From an uncultured bacterium (GTDB lineage Bacteria > Cyanobacteriota > Vampirovibrionia > Gastranaerophilales > Gastranaerophilaceae), in the NCBI GenBank assembly GCA_900314375.1, contig OMVC01000015.1:1-11000 (forward strand): a stretch of 11,000 bases of DNA, written 5' to 3'. The translations under genes and the position numbers were made by a program. Positions 9,001-11,000 of the stretch are shown here, piece by piece; positions within the stretch are counted from its first letter, which is position 1, and every line of letters begins with the position of its first letter. The notes beneath the pieces are model-generated. The model saw only the letters and a program-made list of their open reading frames with translations, made no database searches and was not told the origin of the DNA.

Positions 9001-9002
9001 AA
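3..9002 (+). CDS. giant multi-unit autotransporter (type V) surface protein, 5' partial
   Basis: The frame is open from base 3 to the TAA at 9000-9002, giving at least 2,999 residues. The first ATG (69) is internal: the codons before it (TINLGANSTTNINGGWNGSN...) are the same kind of beta-solenoid sequence, and no ribosome site precedes it. The signal peptide is therefore off-window. The passenger consists of repeated units of about 580 residues, each ending in a junction module. Two units have Pmp-like FxxN/GGAI repeats and two have Asn-rich NNGTI repeats. The last about 250 residues before the tail look like an autotransporter beta-barrel, with alternating aromatic strands and a final strand ending VGFRWTL. 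I see no cysteine anywhere, as is usual for exported beta-helices. By family knowledge the barrel inserts in the outer membrane and the passenger is displayed as an adhesin-like fibre; the ligand is unknown. No catalytic motif is recognisable. The gene is monocistronic on its 3' side, ending at the 9001-9048 hairpin. Confidence 0.9.
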   Translation, partial: TINLGANSTTNINGGWNGSNGRMNMASGSVLNLAGALSDNTINLSKATINLTGYTQEGGTRTYGSLSLNGLTVDEAQGSLINTQNNVLDNVSLGNVTLNSDLKLNIDANVETAQADMFGAASINANGHKILIDNIKVLADGTSKYIYAQVVDDTLKAHTGLSHEDFTASKLSGQGSYTVTYQARGYGQGGWLTFNNTDVNNLVIAARTAGDDVVYAMAHDESITEDLAQIPDTTTNAIGNQVGKVFTINADKHNINGDGKGGITVSEGQTLNIQNVGAYTTDQETGAVTITNNGWNGFEGTVLDNSGTLNVSDSVFANNHLRYNGPIGNRGGTINSISDTKFYENYVSGERALGVAILNTGSINSISGEFIRNYAIVEEDTYGGALYNEFGHIGTVNATFTDNYIYGHEASSYNLITSAGGAVFNYNKGVIDRISGDFTRNYAFGNFEISPLGLPTVAGGAIGNTNIMTIVDSSFYDNATSGVGGAIANAALDGNNIGLLNIYALDKNVLFSGNKSGVTPILTDGKVTGVTGGVANDVFNAGTLNLNAADGKSITFSGSITDYSTPVGTININAEENQTGTINFNSTVTQNNINTYSGTVNTNAAVNANSSAVISGGLFNANAKITTPSLALSGGTLHAGINDAFAVTNFNGTGGNLNFVTGAIESQTLGSVSLSNTVALAIDVALNGSSATNRGDRVLATSVVDGSTGMIDLNSVTVVADTDNRYTKVYYTNGALKDNASSQITSLTGADGTTIYSVSSGSDSDGAYLMFKNSDILNLVIASRDYEGNVSDATTPTYRLSSDESISADIAEIGLTSNTTSIGKLAYGINGDAAVAENANFTIDGAGYGVNGNGKGGITVGEGQTLNIQNVGAYTTDQETGEVTITNNGWNGFSSTVVLNAGIVNIKDSVFYGNTANNSDGGVLYSSGTASITDSMFANNSANNGGAISSYAGVSIGDNNIFQNNTARYNGGAIYASSVTVDDGAIFENNSAYNGGAIYASFVEIGKNAQFLNNKVTGNAPGGAIFANSKVTVGDNAKFENNSGMFGAIYAGNDVTIGSGAQFVNNIGTGSGPGAAIHASGKITTGANSKFENNYSNLFAGAIYANSVDIGANSVFKNNYGAVNSAPGGAINIYGGNTYTSTITDTDFIDNANAGDGGAIGITGASTVNLIAQDKDVVFSGNKSKATITRNAETGEVTVEGGVANDIYNQGTLNLKAGQGKSITFGGSITDANSPIGTITVGDTSGTYAGDINFNDSVTQKDMTITSGTANIGASDLKITNGVLNNAHLNLYDGELTTAVRGTGTTHIDANDKVIVNTTITNNTLSLDKGTAKIAHKDLLTLAGTIGNGGALDIANNEIENLNLANVTLNGEDIKLSIDTNFETRVADVISGVVISNEGGNHIVIQNINAISDTVLGATVPYGIKVAEQNIKDNVILANDFYVNSENLRNNYFITYGDSDDGTYGQLEIAFANLKTAVNNGSTQKVYTMVEDETVTSDLGNLGGTTLSVNAGNNKITGQGTTGGINVSDGQTLTLNDVSEYSGFDTVVTNNEGGTVNINNSTVKDNSTGVDNKSGATVNITDSSFNNTTTDVNNAGTMNLNGDNTFEKKVTGSGDTNVQTGKTVVGENAEFSQGDLTVSEDAQLENNNKVTVNGSLTNNGTITNTDESELNISGNTSSNSVNNGTIDNDGVITVNSKFTNNGEISGDGSLENKSNFTNAQDGTIEQKTVTNNGATLNNAGTITAETISNTNGGVINSNASNLTGAISNTATLNLTGGTNNNTITGSNGTTNFAGETVNNAEITQATVTNSGSLDNNSTITAAINNSGSLDNTDGKLVGAITNNENASITSSASNLVGAVDNDGTLVLNGGTIQDTISGDGTTQINSGAVTLDNKEITGNDIELKDGATLAIRNNGDISEANSLIAKGGTVDLLDNATKTTDLGNIDLSNGNLNVAIDADLAAVKGDVITGQVTEEGGSILLSEVRILTDSTSTIPLEILVADTGVRNYVDLADNARTSSSQTTSYLLTYTKSTGELTFEYSNLENAVKSETPTKVYNVGESGETVNNDLGELKGDSLVVNGNNKNITGQGTTEGITVSDGQRLAINDVDNYSGFDTAITNNEGGTLDITNTDFNNNKTADIDNDGTLNLYGTDSFDKVTGEGTSNIKADSQGNGADVTVNNNGKFEQEEINIDDKSALHNNGTVTADNINNNGTLDNNKTVNSDITNSGTVDNSGTINGDIDNNENSQMANTGKINGDVKNDGTITNTGSIKGDITNSEKGDITSKADGIDGNIANDGELNLTGGANNNVITGNGTTNFSGTGSNNSTITQQSVTNSGTLTNNGNINAPVDNTGKLTNSASGTITDITNAENGEFNNKGRVTGDTVNNGTLNNKGLISGDLTNNQNGKINNNGKINSENISNDGTITTATQDLLSPNAVNNNGTITYNSGSQTHVDVTGNGKINLNTNSGLLINNSITGNQINLNNSIISFGNNGDISNARSLNVNGGGINVEDNKVSSTNLGNVNLNKNSKLMIDFNVSNETSDKLIANINNNGGKFVVTSINIKGTTLKDRIRVHLGDTTTLGRKNTTSTTFKLPDIVTPIRRLHGSVSGGWLNYSGGGSGYSDFNPSVMASSVATQVGGVITQNETLHQGFYHMNRYSKYPYTQRFAAENPNTYAINESAPVYTSKSELPLTSEAMWTTPYTTFEKVRLRGGVGVSNVAYGALYGGDSKLKDLGNGKKGVVSAFVGYNGNHMSYDGISMNQQGGLLGVTGTLYKGNFFTGLTMSAGASAGEAYTNFGTDNFAMMTAGIANKTGYNWELKDGKIIIQPTMFIGYTFANTFDYRNSAGARIDSDPVHAIQIAPSLKIIGNTKTGWQPYAGVDMVWNVQTGGKVMAEDTRLPQLSVKPYVQYGVGLQKSWGDRFTAHAQTMLRNGGRTGIVLSVGFRWTLGKKQDTKTQVRANTVNKTVSQPKQVIKKLYNTVPDYTTKTSTSAKIENI
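279..830 (+). repeat. passenger junction module, copy 1 (end of one passenger, start of the next)
   Basis: This encodes LGNVTLNSDLKLNIDANVET, then an alternating beta segment ending GGWLTF (about 590). It continues with a restart segment, NLVIAAR, a MAHDESITEDLAQI motif (DE codons from 660) and GGITVSEGQTLNIQNV. The same order of motifs recurs from 2007, 4092 and 5826, and its first half again from 7566. The first half resembles the segment that normally joins a passenger to its barrel. The second half looks like the cap that starts a new beta-helix. The material before it (3-278) is the tail of a passenger unit cut by the window edge. Function is inferred from position only. Confidence 0.7.
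777..896 (+). repeat. 120-bp near-identical direct repeat, copy 1
   Basis: This stretch aligns without gaps to 2562-2681. I count about nine differences in 120 bases, several of them at third codon positions. It encodes GKGGITVSEGQTLNIQNVGA and the following AYTTDQETGAVTITNNGWNG segment. Identity falls off sharply on both sides, so the match is higher here than in the rest of the paralogous unit. Confidence 0.85.
897..1790 (+). repeat. Pmp-type beta-helix repeat block 1
   Basis: The translated segment holds seven FxxN motifs (FANN, FYEN, FIRN, FTDN, FTRN, FYDN, FSGN) alternating with GGAL, GGAV and GGAI. This is the signature pattern of Chlamydia polymorphic membrane protein repeats, which form one turn or more of a right-handed beta-helix per copy. 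The block closes with a cap-like sequence, GGVANDVFNAGTLNLNA..GKSITFSGSITD, which is repeated in block 2. An eight-G tract lies inside it at 991-998. Confidence 0.75.
991..998 (+). repeat. poly-G tract (G8), candidate phase-variation site
   Basis: Eight consecutive G residues encode part of N-R-G-G-T in the first Pmp-like block. I see no other G or C run longer than five in this AT-rich window. By hand translation, loss of one G gives a TAA at 1003-1005 and gain of one gives a TGA at 1031-1033. Either change would remove the rest of the passenger and the barrel. Poly-G tracts in chlamydial pmp genes are known to vary in length. Whether this one does is inference, and a sequencing or assembly artefact is also possible. 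Confidence 0.55.
2007..2615 (+). repeat. passenger junction module, copy 2
   Basis: This encodes LGSVSLSNTVALAIDVAL, a beta segment ending AYLMFKN (about 2330), then NLVIASR, LSSDESISADIAEI (DE from 2409) and GGITVGEGQTLNIQNV. The order matches copy 1, with NLVIA-R and DESI conserved between the two. It starts 1,728 bases after copy 1. It is somewhat longer than the other copies because of an insertion before GITV. Confidence 0.7.
2562..2681 (+). repeat. 120-bp near-identical direct repeat, copy 2
   Basis: This is the partner of 777-896, with about 92% identity by eye and no gaps. It lies at the same place in the next passenger unit, immediately before the Pmp-like repeats. It could support homologous recombination that deletes or adds one passenger unit of about 1,785 bases. 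That distance is a multiple of three, so the frame would be kept. Confidence 0.85.
2682..3790 (+). repeat. Pmp-type beta-helix repeat block 2
   Basis: Eleven FxxN motifs (FYGN, FANN, FQNN, FENN, FLNN, FENN, FVNN, FENN, FKNN, FIDN, FSGN) alternate with GGAI, GGAIYA, GGAIFA, FGAIYA, GAAIHA and similar. The period is about 24-28 residues. A 26-base DNA repeat with one mismatch (2909-2934 and 2981-3006, exactly 72 bases apart) shows recent copying of one repeat. The cap GGVANDIYNQGTLNLKA..GKSITFGGSITD matches block 1. The four extra FxxN repeats largely explain why this unit is about 119 codons longer than its neighbours. Confidence 0.85.
4092..4616 (+). repeat. passenger junction module, copy 3
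   Basis: This encodes LANVTLNGEDIKLSIDTNFE, then ADVISG, a beta segment ending GQLEIAFANL (about 4430), then VYTMVEDETVTSDLGNL (DE from 4476) and GGINVSDGQTLTLNDV. It starts 2,085 bases after copy 2. Its first half is closest to copy 1 (LxNVTLN..LxID.N.ET). Its second half is closest to copy 4 (ITGQGTT.GI.VSDGQ). This copy is therefore the transition from Pmp-type to NNGTI-type units. Confidence 0.7.
4617..5700 (+). repeat. Asn-rich NNGTI solenoid block 1
   Basis: The segment is made of short, degenerate repeats of the form V-x-N-x-G-T-L-x-N-N-G-T-I, about 10-12 residues each. Asn, Thr, Gly and Ser dominate and aromatics are almost absent. Such patterns are expected to fold as a regular beta-solenoid with Asn ladders. 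No FxxN/GGAI repeats remain here. A sub-segment LNLTGGTNNNTITG..TTNFAG (about 5320-5385) has a clear partner in block 2. I cannot assign a ligand or activity. Confidence 0.7.
5826..6326 (+). repeat. passenger junction module, copy 4
   Basis: This encodes LGNIDLSNGNLNVAIDADLA, GDVITG, a beta segment ending GELTFEYSNLEN (about 6138), then KVYNVGESGETVNNDLGEL, ITGQGTTEGITVSDGQ and INDV. It starts 1,734 bases after copy 3. It is preceded by NNGDISEANSLIAKGG, which recurs before copy 5 as NNGDISNARSLNVNGG. This is the shortest full copy. Confidence 0.7.
6327..7490 (+). repeat. Asn-rich NNGTI solenoid block 2
   Basis: This has the same repeat style as the first NNGTI block, with runs such as NNGTLDN, NSGTVDNSGTINGDI and NDGTITNTGSIKGDI. 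In one 74-residue stretch that I counted, 17 residues are Asn. LNLTGGANNNVITG..TTNFSG (about 6900-6965) is the counterpart of the segment near 5320. The two blocks therefore look like diverged duplicates rather than independent low-complexity sequence. Confidence 0.7.
7566..7856 (+). repeat. passenger junction module, copy 5 (terminal, first half only)
   Basis: This encodes LGNVNLNKNSKLMIDFNVSN, SDKLIA, a beta segment and SGGWLNYS, matching GGWLTF of copy 1. It starts 1,740 bases after copy 4. The restart half (DES..DL, GITVSEGQ) is missing. Instead GGSGYSDFNPSVMASSVATQ leads to the barrel. That difference is the main reason for reading the module as a passenger end followed, in internal copies, by a new passenger start. 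Confidence 0.65.
8097..8852 (+). other. autotransporter beta-barrel translocator domain
   Basis: About 252 residues run from MWTTPYTTFEKV to SVGFRWTL. They contain alternating amphipathic strands (VVSAFVGYNG, GNFFTGLTMSAGAS, KIIIQPTMFIGYTF, QPYAGVDMVWNV, SVKPYVQYGVGL, IVLSVGFRWTL) separated by Gly/Asn/Asp turns. Length and strand pattern fit the 12-stranded autotransporter domain. The final strand carries the aromatic/hydrophobic residues expected of a Bam-complex recognition signal. I recall very similar barrels from gut Melainabacteria, unverified. Confidence 0.85.
8853..8999 (+). other. 49-residue basic C-terminal tail beyond the barrel
   Basis: The protein continues past the last barrel strand with GKKQDTKTQV and about 39 more residues, rich in Lys, Thr, Gln and Asn and without hydrophobic strands. 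Classical autotransporters end at or within a few residues of the last strand. The tail would be periplasmic if the barrel has normal topology. Its function is unknown; the positive charge would allow contact with peptidoglycan or polyanions, which is speculation. Confidence 0.6.
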
Positions 9003-9048
9003 ATAAATAAAAATCGCAGAATATAAATCCTGCGATTTTTATTTATTT
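9001..9048. terminator. bidirectional intrinsic terminator between convergent genes
   Basis: A perfect 19-bp inverted repeat (9001-9019 with 9030-9048) has a 10-base loop. Its core is ATCGCAG/CTGCGAT flanked by A-rich and T-rich arms, so each strand ends its stem in a U-rich tract. The left arm overlaps the last two bases of the autotransporter stop codon. The nusA stop lies 22 bases beyond the right arm. The whole intergenic gap is 68 bases, so one hairpin must serve both genes. Confidence 0.88.
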
Positions 9049-9070
9049 AATTATCAGTTAACTATCTTTT

Positions 9071-10327
9071 CTATTCTTCAGTTTCTTCTGCAGTATCTTC
9101 AGAAGTTTCTTCATCAGCTTGAATATCTTCTTCATCATAAGCTTGTTGATTCATTTCTTCTTCGATTTCTTGTTGGAGTTCATCAGATTCAAAAGTTTCT
9201 TCAGCTTCAGATTCTTCCTCATATTGAGGTTCGTCATTATAATTTTGACCTTCAGCTTCTGCTCTTTCCATTTGGGAAACTGATTTGATATCAATTTTCC
9301 AATCGGTTAATTTATGTGCTAATCTTACGTTTTGTCCTTCACGACCTATTGCTAAAGATAATTGATCATCAGGAACAACAACAAGTGCTTCATGATTTTC
9401 TTCATCATCTGCCATAATATCAACAGAAACAACTCTTGCAGGGGATAGCGCATTTACTATATATTCAACAGGGTCAAGAGAGTATCTTACGATATCAATT
9501 TTTTCGTTTTTCAATTCACCTACAATAGTTTGTATTCTTGTACCTCTAGGTCCGATACAAGCGCCTACAGAATCGACTTCAGGGTCATTTGACCATACGG
9601 CAATTTTTGTTCTGTAACCTGCTTCGCGTGAGATTGATTTAATTTCAACAATTCCGTCTTCGATTTCAGGAACTTCAAGTTCAAACAATTCTCTTACGAT
9701 TTCAGGGTGTGCGTGAGAAACAATTACTTGAGGCAATCTTGTTGTTTCTTTTACATTTAGAACAAATACTCTTATTCTGTTACCAGGTTTGTAATATTCT
9801 CCCGGAATTTGTTCTTTTCTTGGCATTATTGCATCAATTTTACCGATATTTACTATAACGTTTCTTCTTTCATCAACTTTTTGGATAATACCTGTAATTA
9901 AAGTTCCTTTTTTGTCTAAAAATTCATTTAATACAAGATTTCTTTCGGCTTCTCTGATTCTTTGAGTTAATACTTGGTTTGCTGCTTGAGCTGCAATTCT
10001 TCCGAATTGTTCCGGAGTAACTTCAAGTCTTACTTCATCGCCGACTTCTACGTCTTCGTCAATTTCTTTTGCTACGGCAAGTGCAATTTCATTTTCTTCA
10101 TCTTCTACAGATTCAACAACAGTTTTACCTTTAAATATGCCGATTTCGCCTGCTTGTTCATCCAATATTGCTTCAACGTTTTCAATTTCTTTCACTCTTA
10201 AGTGTTTTTTGTATGCTGCAACCATGGCATCACATAATGAAGAAATAATAACGTCTCTTGAGATACCTTTTTCTCTTTCTAATTCTTCGAAAACTTCGTT
10301 TAAGTTTCCTGCTCCGATTTTAATCAT
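9071..10327 (-). CDS. nusA: transcription termination/antitermination factor NusA
   Basis: NusA binds RNA polymerase and nascent RNA, modulating pausing, intrinsic termination and antitermination. The 418 residues show the N-terminal polymerase-binding domain (about 1-130), an S1 domain (about 137-205), KH1 (about 210-285, loop IGPRGTRI at 258-265) and KH2 (about 290-350, IGREGQNVRLAHKL from 327). Other family hallmarks are VPEIEDGIVEIKSISREAG, VGACIGPRG and NALSPARV. The E. coli-type AR1/AR2 repeats are absent. Instead residues 353-418 are a Glu/Asp-rich tail: 28 acidic residues and no Lys or Arg in 361-418. The start ATG has AAGGAG seven bases upstream. The gene follows rimP by 14 bases and ends (TAG) at a shared terminator, so no ylxR or infB follows. 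Confidence 0.97.
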   Translation of the reverse strand: MIKIGAGNLNEVFEELEREKGISRDVIISSLCDAMVAAYKKHLRVKEIENVEAILDEQAGEIGIFKGKTVVESVEDEENEIALAVAKEIDEDVEVGDEVRLEVTPEQFGRIAAQAANQVLTQRIREAERNLVLNEFLDKKGTLITGIIQKVDERRNVIVNIGKIDAIMPRKEQIPGEYYKPGNRIRVFVLNVKETTRLPQVIVSHAHPEIVRELFELEVPEIEDGIVEIKSISREAGYRTKIAVWSNDPEVDSVGACIGPRGTRIQTIVGELKNEKIDIVRYSLDPVEYIVNALSPARVVSVDIMADDEENHEALVVVPDDQLSLAIGREGQNVRLAHKLTDWKIDIKSVSQMERAEAEGQNYNDEPQYEEESEAEETFESDELQQEIEEEMNQQAYDEEDIQADEETSEDTAEETEE

Positions 10328-10334
10328 GTTTATT

Positions 10335-10340
10335 CTCCTT
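10335..10340 (-). promoter_or_regulatory. nusA ribosome binding site
   Basis: On the minus strand AAGGAG sits seven bases before the nusA ATG (10327), in the 14-base gap after rimP. It supports independent initiation on a bicistronic message. Confidence 0.8.
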
Positions 10341-10341
10341 T

Positions 10342-10824
10342 TTAATCTATATACAGTTTTGCTGATTGAATATTATTCTTTGGAATTTTTAATTCTTGAC
10401 CGTCATCAAATCTGAAAAATGTTAAACCTTCATTTACGTCATAATCTACAAGTTCGCCTTTGAAAATCTTTTCGGTTTCCCCTTCTAAAGGCTCTTTTAA
10501 CTTGATACTGATTCTGCGGCCTTTGAATATGATAAATTCTTTTTCTGACTTGAATTTTCTCTCCAACCCCGGTGAAGATACTTCAAGATAATACTTAACA
10601 GGAATCAATTCATCCAAAAAACCTTCCAAACTCCTTGTAACATTTTCACAATCGTCCAATGTAATTTCACGTTCTTTTGAATACAGATAAATGCGTAAAA
10701 ACCATCTGTGATTTTCTTTTGAAAAATCTATTTCAATAGGAATAAGATTGTATCTCATGGCGGTATTCTCAATGAGCGGAGTAATAGCCTCAAGAATTTC
10801 AAATCTATTAATATCCTGTTTCAT
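10342..10824 (-). CDS. rimP: ribosome maturation factor RimP
   Basis: RimP assists assembly of the 30S ribosomal subunit in the cytoplasm. The 160-residue product has the two-domain RimP layout: an alpha/beta N-domain (about 1-80) and an SH3-like C-domain (about 90-160). The diagnostic motif EVSSPGLERK is at residues 81-90, between them. I chose the ATG at 10824 over the in-frame ATG at 10839. A clear AAGGA lies six bases before 10824, and the upstream ATG overlaps that ribosome site (ATGGAAGGA), adding only MEGLN. It is the first gene of a rimP-nusA pair, the usual bacterial order. The stop (TAA) is 14 bases from nusA. Confidence 0.95.
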   Translation of the reverse strand: MKQDINRFEILEAITPLIENTAMRYNLIPIEIDFSKENHRWFLRIYLYSKEREITLDDCENVTRSLEGFLDELIPVKYYLEVSSPGLERKFKSEKEFIIFKGRRISIKLKEPLEGETEKIFKGELVDYDVNEGLTFFRFDDGQELKIPKNNIQSAKLYID

Positions 10825-10828
10825 ATTC

Positions 10829-10836
10829 AGTCCTTC
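10829..10836 (-). promoter_or_regulatory. rimP ribosome binding site (decides the start codon)
   Basis: On the minus strand GGAAGGAC precedes ATGAAACAG by a normal spacing. Because it overlaps the alternative ATG at 10839, it favours translation from 10824. Confidence 0.75.
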
Positions 10837-10846
10837 CATATTACTG

Positions 10847-10873
10847 AAAAAAGAACGGGGACACCGTTCTTTT
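10847..10873 (-). terminator. terminator-like hairpin in the rimP leader (possible attenuator)
   Basis: On the minus strand AAAAGAACGG (10873-10864), a five-base loop and CCGTTCTTTT (10858-10849) form a 10-bp perfect stem, and the T-run continues to 10847 (six T in all). This is the shape of an intrinsic terminator. It lies only 22 bases before the rimP start codon, too close to leave room for a separate promoter between them. Either it attenuates rimP-nusA transcription or it ends an upstream minus-strand gene with substantial read-through. A second, weaker 6-bp stem (10879-10884 with 10889-10894) lies just upstream of it. Confidence 0.6.
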
Positions 10874-10903
10874 GTTCACAATATTATCATATTGTATGTA
10901 TTA

Positions 10904-10932
10904 ATTTTATTATATTCATATATAAAAGTAAA
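10904..10932 (-). promoter_or_regulatory. putative sigma-70 promoter for rimP-nusA
   Basis: On the minus strand TTTACT (10932-10927) and TAAAAT (10909-10904) are separated by 17 bases. They match the -35 and -10 consensus at 4/6 and 5/6. An overlapping perfect TATAAT (10914-10909) lacks a good -35 at normal spacing. Transcription would start near 10897, giving a leader of about 73 bases that includes the terminator-like hairpin. The region is very AT-rich, so chance matches are likely. Confidence 0.35.
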
Positions 10933-11000
10933 GTATTTTTGAATTTATTTTACATTAGTTTAAATCTTGTGCATATTATCAAAGATTTCTCGTTTCTGAA

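Noticed and set aside
9974..10415. Plus-strand open frames opposite nusA
   Set aside because: They are shadows of the well-supported nusA frame, Phe/Ser-rich and without domain features.
10748..10942. Plus-strand open frame across the rimP 5' end
   Set aside because: It overlaps rimP antisense and the leader hairpin, has no ribosome site and encodes nothing recognisable.
10960..11000. Possible last codons of an upstream minus-strand gene (reading ...KREIFDNMHKI, stop), or a plus-strand GTG start near 10969
   Set aside because: Too short to judge. Both readings are possible by chance and no ribosome site supports the plus-strand start.
10825..11000. tRNA or structured RNA upstream of rimP, as the initiator tRNA is in E. 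coli
   Set aside because: The stretch is AT-rich with only the two hairpins described. No tRNA cloverleaf or T-loop sequence is visible on either strand.

Overview
The window is AT-rich, densely coding DNA with only three genes. By gene content it comes from a Gram-negative-enveloped bacterium. My best guess is a gut member of the non-photosynthetic cyanobacterial sister group (Melainabacteria/Vampirovibrionia, order Gastranaerophilales), at moderate confidence. The basis is low G+C, a short NusA (NTD-S1-KH1-KH2, no AR1/AR2 repeats) of the cyanobacterial/Firmicutes kind, and an outer-membrane autotransporter barrel. I recall similar barrel and junction sequences from gut Melainabacteria, but I could not check this.

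Positions 3-9002 (+) are one uninterrupted reading frame, open at the left edge, so the real start and any signal peptide lie outside the window. It encodes at least 2,999 residues of a giant type V (autotransporter) surface protein. The passenger is a concatenation of repeated units. A recurring junction module begins at 279, 2007, 4092, 5826 and 7566, so the units are about 576, 695, 578 and 580 codons long. The first two complete units carry Chlamydia Pmp-type beta-helix repeats (FxxN and GGAI motifs). The last two carry Asn-rich 'NNGTI' solenoid repeats. The fifth junction leads into a C-terminal beta-barrel (about 8097-8852), followed by an unusual 49-residue basic tail. An eight-G tract at 991-998 in the first Pmp-like block would switch the gene off if it slipped by one base in either direction.

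A perfect 19-bp hairpin (9001-9048) separates this gene from the convergent rimP-nusA pair and can terminate both strands. On the minus strand rimP (10342-10824) and nusA (9071-10327) are 14 bases apart, each with a good Shine-Dalgarno sequence. They form a transcription/translation housekeeping operon that ends at the shared hairpin, so ylxR and infB do not follow. Upstream of rimP is an AT-rich stretch with a plausible promoter and, between promoter and start codon, a terminator-like hairpin plus U-tract. This suggests that transcription is attenuated in the leader.

There is no RNA gene, insertion sequence or CRISPR array that I can support. The most interesting content is the multi-passenger architecture of the autotransporter and its possible phase-variable G-tract.
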